Part shown: positions 53,845-62,059 of the stretch, piece by piece
Layout: the number at the start of each line of letters is the position of its first letter
How positions within the stretch are numbered: the first letter of the stretch is position 1
NCBI GenBank assembly: GCA_944325865.1
Contig: CALVBS010000008.1
Span: 1 to 64,000 of the forward strand
Source: Candidatus Gastranaerophilales bacterium
GTDB lineage: Bacteria; Cyanobacteriota; Vampirovibrionia; Gastranaerophilales; Gastranaerophilaceae
Length of the DNA: 64,000 nucleotides
Direction of reading: 5' to 3'
Translations under genes and position numbers: made by a program
Notes under the pieces: generated by a model
What the model was told of the DNA's origin: nothing
Seen by the model: only the letters and a program-made list of their open reading frames with translations
The model's database searches: none

Positions 53845-55382
53845 ATGCTTAATTCCTCTTTGGCAGGCTTAAAATCAGGATTCAGGGTAATAGTTTTTTT
53901 GAAGTTGAAATATGCATCCTGTGAAAGACCCTGAGCTTTGCAAAGCAATCCTTGATAATAATAGTATTTAAAATTATTTTCGTCAATATATTTTGCTATT
54001 GCAAGATATTTTTTTGCGGTATCAAACAAACTTTTGTCCAGAGCGGTTTTTGCAAGTTCCAGCCAGCCATCAGTGAATGAAATATCAAGGGCCACTGCTT
54101 TTTTCAGATATTCAGTTTTTCTGGAAGAATCTTTGAGTGCAACATTGTAGTAAGCCATAGGACAATCCGAATGTTCTTTTAATATTTTCGTATAAATTTC
54201 ATCGGCTTTGTTATTTTTATCCAGTTTGCGGTAAGCTTCAGCGACTTTTATAAGTGCAGAAGTTGATTTTTTATCGTTAGATGCGGCTTTTTCGTAATAC
54301 TTTGCTGCCGTATCGTAATCTCCGTTCCGGCTTGCCAGATCCCCCAGAACCGTCAGGGCTATAGGGTTGCCCTTATCAAGGTTATAAGCTTTTTGAGCAA
54401 AACTTTCCGCTTTTTCGTACTCTTTTGTATCATAATAAACTCTTGCAAGCAGGGCGTATATCATTTTGTTATGTTTCTTTTTGGTAGAAACTGTGTTCTG
54501 AAGAGTTCTTACAGATTTAGTCAACTCACCTTCATAGTAATAGTAGTATGCAAGGTGGTATTTTTTCATGTAATCCTGTTTCTCGGTTTTATAAAGCACG
54601 TATTGCTCAAGGGAATTAACTTTATTTTTGTAATTTGCCGTTACGAGTGGAGCGGCTTTAATTTCTTCGATAAGCTTTAGAGCTGTGCCAAATTTATCAT
54701 TCTGTATTGCTATTTCGGCTTTTAATTTTTTATAATTAATATTTTGCGGATTTTTTTCGATGGCATTATCAATATATTTTGAGGCCTCTTTGCTGTTTCC
54801 CGATTTTAAAGCCCCCAGTGCAACCAGATAATTAGCATAATCTGATGTCTTCAAAAGTCCTTCGTTTTTAATTAGTTCTGCAGTAGCCTCTTTGCTTTGA
54901 GCATTATATATGATATTGGAAAACATTTCAGCAAGATAAATTTCGTCTTTAGGATTTAATTTTACTGCAGGATAATAAAATCTTTTTATATCGTCTGCAG
55001 TTACGTAGGATATATCTTCATCGGATATTTTAGAAAGAGCTAAATCTGACAGACTGAAGAAACCAAGATCAGCCATTTTATCCGCCATTAGCATATATGC
55101 ATAGTCGTTTGACGCTATTGTTTGTATTAAAATTCTAAAATCCATATAAGAGGATTTGACATTGCACTGGATAAACCTTTCAAGGGCGATTGCATAGTGG
55201 TTATGGACATCATTTTTTGTTAATGTTGCTTTTTTCGGGATATTCATCTGGACTTCATTTTGTTCAGGCTGATTATCTGCAAACGGGTCAGCGGGTTTGA
55301 TGTCCTCAAATCCTGCAGCAAATACGTTCATTGACGTACTTAATAATATAAATGCCGTTATAATACTTCTTTTTTTTATCAT
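53841..55382 (-). CDS. secreted or periplasmic TPR-repeat protein
   Basis: The 513-residue product starts with a signal-peptide-like sequence (SIITAFILLSTSMNVFAAG), a variable region, and then many TPR units in the second half (for example IYALLARVYYDTKEYEKAES and NPIALTVLGDLASRNGDYDT). TPRs bind proteins. It lies five bases after the HD-GYP gene and overlaps the regulator gene, so it is probably part of the same sensing pathway, perhaps on the outer side of the membrane. Confidence 0.8.
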   Translation of the reverse strand: MIKKRSIITAFILLSTSMNVFAAGFEDIKPADPFADNQPEQNEVQMNIPKKATLTKNDVHNHYAIALERFIQCNVKSSYMDFRILIQTIASNDYAYMLMADKMADLGFFSLSDLALSKISDEDISYVTADDIKRFYYPAVKLNPKDEIYLAEMFSNIIYNAQSKEATAELIKNEGLLKTSDYANYLVALGALKSGNSKEASKYIDNAIEKNPQNINYKKLKAEIAIQNDKFGTALKLIEEIKAAPLVTANYKNKVNSLEQYVLYKTEKQDYMKKYHLAYYYYYEGELTKSVRTLQNTVSTKKKHNKMIYALLARVYYDTKEYEKAESFAQKAYNLDKGNPIALTVLGDLASRNGDYDTAAKYYEKAASNDKKSTSALIKVAEAYRKLDKNNKADEIYTKILKEHSDCPMAYYNVALKDSSRKTEYLKKAVALDISFTDGWLELAKTALDKSLFDTAKKYLAIAKYIDENNFKYYYYQGLLCKAQGLSQDAYFNFKKTITLNPDFKPAKEELSI

Positions 55383-55387
55383 TAAGA

Positions 55388-57133
55388 CTATGAATCCCCG
55401 TTGTTGTCAGTATGTTTTGAATAATAGCTGTTGAATAAATCTACAGCCTGTTGTTCTTTTTTTGTTGGTTTTTCTTTATTGATATAATTATATATATCGA
55501 TTAGTTTGTATTTTTCAAGAATTTTTTGATCTTCCGGTTTAAAACTGCTGTGATTTTCAGTTAAAAACACTTTAACAATTTTGTCAACTGATATGTTATT
55601 TAGAAATACATCTACGATACTTTTATCAAAGTGAGTTCCGGAATCGTTGATAAGTATATTAACTACATTGGCGATAGGCATTTTGTCACGGTAGTGTCTC
55701 CGGGAAGTAATTGCATCAAAAACATCGGATACAGCAAGGATTCGTCCTCCGTAAGGAATTTCTTCACCCTTAAGATGTCTGAAATATCCTGTTCCGTCGT
55801 ATTTTTCGTGATGAGAACACGCAATTTCGTCAATCTGTTTAAAATCTTCTGTTTTATAAATTTTTTCCAAAATATTATGTGTAATCTGAACGTGTTCCTG
55901 TATATGTTTATATTCTTCAGGAGTTAGTTTACCTTCTTTTTGGAGAACAGAATCTCGTATTCCGATTTTTCCTATGTCATGAAGAATAGCGGCTTTTTCT
56001 ATAATTTCTTTGTTTTTTTCGTCGAGTCCGAGAGCATCAACAATCAGCATTGCATAAAGTCGGACTCTGTCTGAATGACCTGCAGTAATTTTGTCACGGG
56101 CATCAATAGAGGCGGCAAGAGTATTAATAAAACTTTCGAACAGTAATTTTTGTTCTTTGTATAATTCCTGCTGCTGCTTGAATAGTTGTGCATTTTCCAG
56201 TGTAATACTTGCACTTCCTCCGATTGCTTCAAGCAAATCCTCATCAGATTTTGAAAAAACTCCGCGGGTTTTGTTTAAAACTTGAAACGCACCGATAATT
56301 TCCTGATTATTATTTTTTATAGGCATACAAAGTACATTTTTTGTTTTATAACCTGTCTGTTTATCAACTTCAGGATTAAATCTCGGGTCAGTATAGGCAT
56401 CTTGAATATTAACAGTTTCTCCTGTCTTTACAACGTAACCTGCAAGACCTTTATCAGCAGGAAATCTTATTTCCTGAGATTCCATTCCTAAAGCAACTTT
56501 TGACCAGATTTCATTTTTCTCTTTATCGTATAAAAATACTGTACAGCGGTCAGCATGCATTGCTATTTTGGTTTCTTCAGCAATAACTTTTAGCAGAACA
56601 TTCAAATCTGTCAACACATTAATCGAACGGCCTATTTTAACCAGAGAAACAAGAGGGTCGCTTTGTATAGGGTATGAAAAATCTACACCGCTCTGCAGCT
56701 GATTAATTCGTGCGGTTATGTAGCCTAAAAGAGCAAAACCGTCGGATTTCATTGCATAACTTCTTGCATTCTGATAATGTAAAAGAGCAACATCCTTATT
56801 GTTTTCACAGTAATCAATGCTTCCGCAGCAGAATTCATAAAATAATTTAGCTGTAGATTCTCCGCTCATATCTGCCATATGATGTCCGTCTTCGAGAAGT
56901 GACAGGGCATATTGCATATTGTTTTTATCAAGCATATATTCAATCAGACCGCGAATACTCAGACAGATTGATGTTTGTTTGAGGGTATTATATTTTCTGT
57001 AAATTTTTTCAGCTTTTATGATATGTTCTTTTGCTTCCTTAAAATTCTGCTCTTGTAATGACAAAAGGCATTCTTTTATTAACTCTGCACCTTTTTCGTT
57101 TTGAGCTTTCGGAATTGTTGGAGAATGTTTCAT
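55388..57133 (-). CDS. GAF and HD-GYP domain protein (putative cyclic-di-GMP phosphodiesterase)
   Basis: The 581-residue protein has helical repeats at the start, a GAF domain (about 175-330, containing RCTVFLYDKEKNEIWSKVAL) and an HD-GYP domain. Its HD pair is H385/D386 in LHDIGKIG, and the later HHEKYDGTGY lies at 441-450. HD-GYP enzymes hydrolyse cyclic-di-GMP. The signature GYP reads GYF here, so activity should not be assumed. It is the first gene of the operon; its promoter overlaps an 18-bp palindrome. Confidence 0.88.
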   Translation of the reverse strand: MKHSPTIPKAQNEKGAELIKECLLSLQEQNFKEAKEHIIKAEKIYRKYNTLKQTSICLSIRGLIEYMLDKNNMQYALSLLEDGHHMADMSGESTAKLFYEFCCGSIDYCENNKDVALLHYQNARSYAMKSDGFALLGYITARINQLQSGVDFSYPIQSDPLVSLVKIGRSINVLTDLNVLLKVIAEETKIAMHADRCTVFLYDKEKNEIWSKVALGMESQEIRFPADKGLAGYVVKTGETVNIQDAYTDPRFNPEVDKQTGYKTKNVLCMPIKNNNQEIIGAFQVLNKTRGVFSKSDEDLLEAIGGSASITLENAQLFKQQQELYKEQKLLFESFINTLAASIDARDKITAGHSDRVRLYAMLIVDALGLDEKNKEIIEKAAILHDIGKIGIRDSVLQKEGKLTPEEYKHIQEHVQITHNILEKIYKTEDFKQIDEIACSHHEKYDGTGYFRHLKGEEIPYGGRILAVSDVFDAITSRRHYRDKMPIANVVNILINDSGTHFDKSIVDVFLNNISVDKIVKVFLTENHSSFKPEDQKILEKYKLIDIYNYINKEKPTKKEQQAVDLFNSYYSKHTDNNGDS

Positions 57134-57168
57134 CCTGTAATGCTATCCTTTTACTTTTACCTGATTTT

Positions 57169-57199
57169 ATTATACAATATTTTTTGTAATATTACAAAA
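57169..57199 (-). promoter_or_regulatory. promoter with an 18-bp palindromic operator
   Basis: TATAAT (57169-57174) and TTGTAA (57192-57197), 17 bp apart on the minus strand, form the promoter of the GAF/HD-GYP operon. The -35 lies inside a perfect palindrome, TTTTGTAATATTACAAAA at 57182-57199. A repressor bound there would block polymerase. Confidence 0.65.
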
Positions 57200-57220
57200 C
57201 TGAAATAAGGATGCAGAGAG

Positions 57221-57907
57221 GTGAATAAGGTTACTATTTTAATCCCTGTCTATAATGAGGTTTCAACTCTTAAAGAAATTATTAAAAAAGTTGAAGAAAC
57301 CGATATCTGCGGGTTGGAAAAAGAAATAATTATTATTGACGACTATTCGACTGACGGTACAAGAGATTTATATAAGGATTTACCGTATAAAGTTTTGTAC
57401 CATGATTACAATCAGGGGAAAGGTGCGGCGTTAAGAACAGGTTTTAAGGAGGCTACCGGCGATATTGTTCTTATTCAGGATGCAGATCTGGAATATGATC
57501 CCGTTGACTATCCGCCTCTTGTAAAGCTAATTCTTGACGGACATGCAGATGTGTGTTACGGAACAAGGCTTGCCGGCGGTAAACCTTCCCGCTCATTTAT
57601 GTTTACACATTTGCTTGGTAATAAGTTTTTGTCATTTTTGACAAATTTGCTATACGGTTCGACTCTTACTGATATGGAAACATGTTATAAAGTATTTAAG
57701 GCTGATTTTATTAAAGGTATTGAAATTAAATCTAACAGATTTGATTTTGAACCTGAGATTACGGCAAAAATATTGAAACGCGGAGCAAGACTGTATGAAT
57801 TGCCTGTTTCATATTATGGCAGAGAATTTTCAGAGGGTAAAAAAATTACCTGGAAAGATGGTATTCATGCAATAATTGCACTTATAAAATACAGATTTGT
57901 TGATTAG
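57221..57907 (+). CDS. GT2 family glycosyltransferase (dolichol/polyprenol-phosphate type)
   Basis: The 228-residue protein begins VTILIPVYNEVSTLKEII and has IIDDYSTDGT, YNQGKGAALRTGF and the metal-binding QDADLEYDP. This is the soluble catalytic domain of dolichyl-phosphate sugar synthases, without membrane helices. It transfers a sugar from a nucleotide to a lipid phosphate. It starts with GTG, with AAGGATGCAGAGAG upstream, and is divergent from the GAF/HD-GYP gene. Confidence 0.9.
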   Translation: MNKVTILIPVYNEVSTLKEIIKKVEETDICGLEKEIIIIDDYSTDGTRDLYKDLPYKVLYHDYNQGKGAALRTGFKEATGDIVLIQDADLEYDPVDYPPLVKLILDGHADVCYGTRLAGGKPSRSFMFTHLLGNKFLSFLTNLLYGSTLTDMETCYKVFKADFIKGIEIKSNRFDFEPEITAKILKRGARLYELPVSYYGREFSEGKKITWKDGIHAIIALIKYRFVD

Positions 57908-57920
57908 AAAGGAGATGATT

Positions 57921-58751
57921 ATGAAAAAGTTTATTATTTCATTATTTGCAGCGGTTGCTATGGTTTTGCCTGCTTGTGCTGCAGACTGGAATGCCTCGGA
58001 CAGAGTGCCGGCTGTTGGAAAGCAGCTTTTGCAAAAGAATAGTTTACCTTCAAATACAACATTTAAAGTTGTTAGCGGTTCCGGAAATAATGCAAATGTT
58101 GCGACAACTAATGTTATTTATATATCCGAGTCTGATTTGACATATGCCGGAAATGACAATGAAGTTGCTGCTGTAATATCAACGGAACTCGGCCACATTA
58201 TTAACGGTCATTATGCTAAAAATAAAATGAGAGAAGCTGCAAAGGCTGCACTTACAAGTAATTTAAGCGATGATAACATTATTACGACAGCGACCTACAG
58301 TGATTTTGTAACAAACAAAACAAGCTTAAAAGATAATAAAGAAGCTGATATCACAGGTGTTGATATGATGATTCAGGCAGGATATAACCCTCTTGCTATG
58401 ATTGTTGTGATAACAAAGCATCCGGGCAGTTTCTGGGAAATTTTAACAGGCAAACCGGCAAACGCTGAAAGAGCTATGAATGTTTATGATTATCTGACAT
58501 ATAATTATCCTTCAAAAGTAAAGGCCGGCTACGGATGTAATGAGTATCGTGCATTTTTAGCTTATGCAGATCCTATTGTTGAAAAAAGAAACGCAAGTGC
58601 CAAAAAACTTGAAAAATTTAACAAAGAACAGGCACAGGCAAAAGCCGAAAGAGCGGCAAATATTGCTAAATACAAAGCTACAGGCGGTTTAACAGGCTGG
58701 GACGCAACTTATACGATACTTAAAAATCTTTCGGAATCTTCCGAAAATTAA
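57921..58751 (+). CDS. degenerate M48-like exported protein
   Basis: The 276-residue product starts with a signal peptide (MKKFIISLFAAVAMVLPACA). The segment VAAVISTELGHIINGHY matches the M48 metalloprotease motif AHELGHxxxxH, except that the first His is Thr, so the HExxH zinc site is incomplete. A later KEADITGVDMMIQAGYNP matches the third-ligand Glu region. It may be an inactive relative with a binding role. AAAGGAG precedes the ATG at 57921. Confidence 0.75.
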   Translation: MKKFIISLFAAVAMVLPACAADWNASDRVPAVGKQLLQKNSLPSNTTFKVVSGSGNNANVATTNVIYISESDLTYAGNDNEVAAVISTELGHIINGHYAKNKMREAAKAALTSNLSDDNIITTATYSDFVTNKTSLKDNKEADITGVDMMIQAGYNPLAMIVVITKHPGSFWEILTGKPANAERAMNVYDYLTYNYPSKVKAGYGCNEYRAFLAYADPIVEKRNASAKKLEKFNKEQAQAKAERAANIAKYKATGGLTGWDATYTILKNLSESSEN

Positions 58752-58756
58752 CATTG

Positions 58757-58785
58757 AAACCCGAATCTTAAAGGTTCGGGTTTTT
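58757..58785. terminator. bidirectional terminator between convergent genes
   Basis: AAACCCGAA and TTCGGGTTT form a perfect 9-bp stem, followed by T residues. It lies between the M48-like and the ADP-ribosyltransferase-like genes. Confidence 0.85.
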
Positions 58786-59371
58786 AAATGATTTGATTAA
58801 ACTCGTACAGTTCGTCATTTATTTTCTTATGAGTAAAATTCTTCAGAAAGTTTCGCCCGAACAGCCATTCTGCATCGCAAACTTTTAGTGCGGGAGCTTG
58901 TTTAATGTTAATTTTCATTAGAATCCCTTTATGTTTATAAGTATCTTTAAAAAGTTTTGCACAGTCTTGTGAAGGTGATGTCGAGATAAAACCGTTATTG
59001 TCGTAAAAATATTTTTGTAATGTTTCGGGAGTAAAACCTCCTTTTGGGGGGGTAATGCCTCTATAAACGACGGTATTTTTTAATAAAGGAGCTGTTTGTA
59101 TTCCGTAATCAAGTGTGCAGATAAGCTCATTCGTGTCAGGAGAATAAATTTTACCGGTTCGCAGAACATCATTGATATAAGATGACCGGTTATATCTTTT
59201 CTTTGCAGCATCAATTTCTTGTTTTGTATATTTTGGTATCTGACTTTGTTTTGAATATGAGAGTTTTGTATGTTTATTAATGACTGAAGGTTTGGTCTCA
59301 ATCAGGCTTCTTTTCCCGCAAGCTTTAACATAACGGTAAATTTCGGGTGTCATTTTTGAAGTTATAGACAT
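58784..59371 (-). CDS. ADP-ribosyltransferase exoenzyme-like protein (possible effector toxin)
   Basis: The 195-residue protein matches the R-S-E class in order: R104 in VVYRGIT, S130/T131/S132 in GFISTSPS, and an acidic pair D166 and E168 in CDAEWLFGRNF. It has no signal peptide and stands alone. The first acidic residue of the usual E-x-E is Asp, which may alter target choice. Such enzymes transfer ADP-ribose from NAD to proteins, often of a host or rival. No immunity gene is obvious next to it. Confidence 0.65.
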   Translation of the reverse strand: MSITSKMTPEIYRYVKACGKRSLIETKPSVINKHTKLSYSKQSQIPKYTKQEIDAAKKRYNRSSYINDVLRTGKIYSPDTNELICTLDYGIQTAPLLKNTVVYRGITPPKGGFTPETLQKYFYDNNGFISTSPSQDCAKLFKDTYKHKGILMKINIKQAPALKVCDAEWLFGRNFLKNFTHKKINDELYEFNQII

Positions 59372-59430
59372 AAATCAACTAACCTTTCTATTTATATCTA
59401 AAACCCGCAAACCGCTAAAAGTGATATTTA

Positions 59431-59459
59431 TTGACATTATTATTAAGATATGTTAAGAT
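59431..59459 (+). promoter_or_regulatory. promoter of the first zinc-ribbon twin
   Basis: TTGACA (59431-59436), a 17-bp spacer and TAAGAT (59454-59459), preceded by TGT (extended -10), form a strong candidate promoter. GGAGGG follows, 9 bases before the ATG at 59488. Confidence 0.65.
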
Positions 59460-59487
59460 AAATCCGTTACTAATTGGAGGGTTAATT

Positions 59488-59994
59488 ATGGCTGATTCGC
59501 ATCAAACATTAAGATGTCCTGCCTGCGGCAAGGAAATGCAGAAGGTTTTTGTTCCGTCAGAAGGAGTTAACGTAGATATTTGCGTTGACGGCTGTGGCGG
59601 AATATTCTTTGATAACAGAGAGTTTAAAATGTTCGATGAGCAGAGTGAAAATATTGATGCAATTATAAATGCATTAGAAAATAAGCAGTTTGAAAAAGTG
59701 GATGATTCTCTGCCGAGATATTGTCCTGCCTGCGGAGCAAAAATGGCAAAGAATTTTTCAAGCATTAAAAAGACAATTACCGTTGACGAATGCTATTCCT
59801 GCGGCGGGAAATTCCTCGATCACGGTGAACTTTCCGCAATAAGACAAGAATACGAAGATGATACCGCAAGAACTGCAGACACTATGCGTTTTGTTTACGA
59901 TGAAGTCGGAATGAAACTCAATGAATTATATGATAAAGAACCCAGAAAACAATCTTTGATGCAAAAATTGTTTAATAAAATGATTATGGGTTAG
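59488..59994 (+). CDS. TFIIB-type double zinc-ribbon protein (twin 1)
   Basis: The 168-residue protein has two zf-TFIIB-like ribbons: LRCPACGKEM with DICVDGCGGIFFDN, and RYCPACGAKM with DECYSCGGKFLDHGEL. The fold is widely found in small bacterial proteins of unknown role. The ATG at 59488 has GGAGGG upstream; a longer in-frame start would overlap the promoter. The neighbour at 60047 is a close paralogue, a local duplication. Confidence 0.85.
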   Translation: MADSHQTLRCPACGKEMQKVFVPSEGVNVDICVDGCGGIFFDNREFKMFDEQSENIDAIINALENKQFEKVDDSLPRYCPACGAKMAKNFSSIKKTITVDECYSCGGKFLDHGELSAIRQEYEDDTARTADTMRFVYDEVGMKLNELYDKEPRKQSLMQKLFNKMIMG

Positions 59995-60004
59995 CGAAAA
60001 TACG

Positions 60005-60032
60005 AAAAGGCTGATTTAAAATCAGCCTTTTT
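60005..60032 (+). terminator. terminator between the zinc-ribbon twins
   Basis: AAAAGGCTGAT and ATCAGCCTTTT form a perfect 11-bp stem around TTAAA. It separates the twins transcriptionally or attenuates reading into the second. Confidence 0.88.
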
Positions 60033-60046
60033 CAAAAGGAATAGAA

Positions 60047-60637
60047 ATGGCTGATACTTATAAAACAATTACCTGTCCTGCCTGCGGACAGACCATGAAA
60101 AAAATATTTATCCCCTCTGTCGGGGTTAGTGTTGATATATGTGCTGACGGCTGCGGCGGAATATTCTTTGACAGTCAGGAAATGCAGACAATTACTCAAA
60201 AACAGGGCGATATATCTGAAATTCGCGATATTATTAACGCCGGTAATTTCCGACCGGTAGATGAAAGCAGACAGCGAATTTGTTCTGTTTGCGGAAAACC
60301 TATGGTAAAAACACCGATTAAAGGTATCGGAATTGAGATTGATACGTGTTATTCCTGCGGCGGAATATTCCTTGATAACGGAGAATACGATGCCATAAGA
60401 CAGGGAATTAAAACTAAAGATATTAACGATGTGAAATCTCAAAACAATATTAATAATATCAATCAAAATACTACAAACGGAATATCTGACGACTTCGTCC
60501 GCGAACTTTACAGGGAAGGTCAGGCTGAAAACCGACGTTTGGAAACAATGCAAGGGATTGCCTCCATTCTCAATTCCCGCAGAAGATACGGACGCAGGTT
60601 TGATTTATTTGATTTGATGTGGATGATTTTTAGATAA
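60047..60637 (+). CDS. TFIIB-type double zinc-ribbon protein (twin 2)
   Basis: The 196-residue protein has the same layout as twin 1: ITCPACGQTM with DICADGCGGIFFDS, and RICSVCGKPM with DTCYSCGGIFLDNGEY, followed by an Asn-rich linker and an Arg-rich tail. The tail (NSRRRYGRRFDLFDLMWMIF) differs from twin 1. AAAGGAA precedes the ATG. The end overlaps the convergent mutase gene by 8 bases. Confidence 0.85.
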   Translation: MADTYKTITCPACGQTMKKIFIPSVGVSVDICADGCGGIFFDSQEMQTITQKQGDISEIRDIINAGNFRPVDESRQRICSVCGKPMVKTPIKGIGIEIDTCYSCGGIFLDNGEYDAIRQGIKTKDINDVKSQNNINNINQNTTNGISDDFVRELYREGQAENRRLETMQGIASILNSRRRYGRRFDLFDLMWMIFR

Positions 60638-62000
60638 TCACTGATTTCAATTTTTCTATTTTGTCCGTACTGTCACTTTCAAAATATATCCTAAGCAAAG
60701 GCTCTGTTCCGCTCGGGCGTACGAGTATCCAACTGGTAGTATCTTCGAGATACAATTTAACTCCATCCCTGGTATCGGTACGTATAACGTTATATTCTCC
60801 GATGGATTTTAAATCTTTGTATTTTCCCAGAAGAGGCTTGATTTCATCTTTGTTTTCAAGTTTTTTGTCTATTCTGTCGTTATAGAATTTGCAGCCGGCA
60901 AATTCATAAAGGTTATGTTGAAGCTGTTTCAGGGATTTATTCTCATAAGCCATTGCCTCAAGAATAAGTGAATTAGCAAGCAGACCGTCTTTTTCCGGAA
61001 TATGACCTTTTATACTTAAGCCGCCGCTTTCTTCTCCGCCGATTATAGGGTTAAATTTTCTCATAGCTTCACCAACGTGTTTAAAGCCTACCGCGGTTTC
61101 AATTACTTCGACGCCGAGTTTTTCAGCTACTTTATCAAGAAGCAGGCTGGCACCGACAGTTTTAACGAGCGGTCCTTCCATATGTTTATTTTTTTTCAGG
61201 TGCATAAGGAGAATTGCTATAATTTCGTTTGGAGAAACGTATTCTCCGTCTTCATTAATCACTCCGAACCTGTCAGCATCTCCGTCATTTGCAAATCCGA
61301 TTGAATTAGGTTCTGATTTAACTTTTTCTATTAATTCTTTTAGATATTTCGGTTTCGGTTCAGGCATTCCCCCGCCGAAATTCGGGTCGTGGTGCATGTG
61401 AAGCGTATCAAATTTTATTCCGTTATTTTCTAAGATTTTGTCAAAGTAGCCGATGCTTGCGGAATACAGTCCGTCAAAGATTATATTTTCACTCAATTCT
61501 CTGATTTTTTTGTAATCTACAAGTTTCTGCATGTGGGCAAAATAGTCCGGTTTAAAGTTATAATGTCTGATTTCACTCTTGCCGAAGCCTTTGAACTTTA
61601 CACCAAGGTTATACATAATTTCATCAGTAATATCGGATGTCGCAGGACCGGCATAATCCGGAATAAACTTTAATCCAAGATACTCCGGCGGATTGTGTGA
61701 GGCAGTAAACATAATTGCACAGGCATTGAGATGTTTTGCGTTATATGCAAGAACAGGGGTCGGGATTACTGATTTACTGTAGAGAACTTCGAAACCGAAA
61801 TCAGCAAGGATTTCTGCACACTGCATAGAAAAAATGTCAGCCATATTCCTCGGGTCATAGCCGATAATTATTTTTTTATTCATGCCGAAGTTGTCAAAAA
61901 TATACTTTGCAATGGCATTAGTAGCTGTAGTAACGTTATCTTTGTTAAAGTCTTTCCCAACAACAGCTCTCCAGCCGTCTGTTCCAAATGTAATTCCCAT
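60630..62000 (-). CDS. phosphoglucomutase/phosphomannomutase
   Basis: The 456-residue protein has FGTDGWRAVVGKDF at the N-terminus, the active-site Ser in MFTASHNPPEYLG, the metal-binding FANDGDADRFG and the C-terminal RPSGTEPLLRIYFE phosphate-binding loop. It interconverts hexose-1- and hexose-6-phosphates for glycogen or envelope sugars. The ATG at 62000 has GAGGG upstream; an in-frame ATG at 62021 lacks a good site. Confidence 0.93.
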   Translation of the reverse strand: MGITFGTDGWRAVVGKDFNKDNVTTATNAIAKYIFDNFGMNKKIIIGYDPRNMADIFSMQCAEILADFGFEVLYSKSVIPTPVLAYNAKHLNACAIMFTASHNPPEYLGLKFIPDYAGPATSDITDEIMYNLGVKFKGFGKSEIRHYNFKPDYFAHMQKLVDYKKIRELSENIIFDGLYSASIGYFDKILENNGIKFDTLHMHHDPNFGGGMPEPKPKYLKELIEKVKSEPNSIGFANDGDADRFGVINEDGEYVSPNEIIAILLMHLKKNKHMEGPLVKTVGASLLLDKVAEKLGVEVIETAVGFKHVGEAMRKFNPIIGGEESGGLSIKGHIPEKDGLLANSLILEAMAYENKSLKQLQHNLYEFAGCKFYNDRIDKKLENKDEIKPLLGKYKDLKSIGEYNVIRTDTRDGVKLYLEDTTSWILVRPSGTEPLLRIYFESDSTDKIEKLKSVII

Positions 62001-62059
62001 AGATTTGCCCTCATTTCTCATTTTTAATATAATTATAAGTGAAATACGGAGTTAGGCAA

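Noticed and set aside
57221-57907. Glycosyltransferase as the missing sugar-transfer gene of the polyene-like cluster
   Set aside because: It lies 10 kb from the cluster in another transcription unit and is of the polyprenol-phosphate sugar synthase type; no link can be shown.
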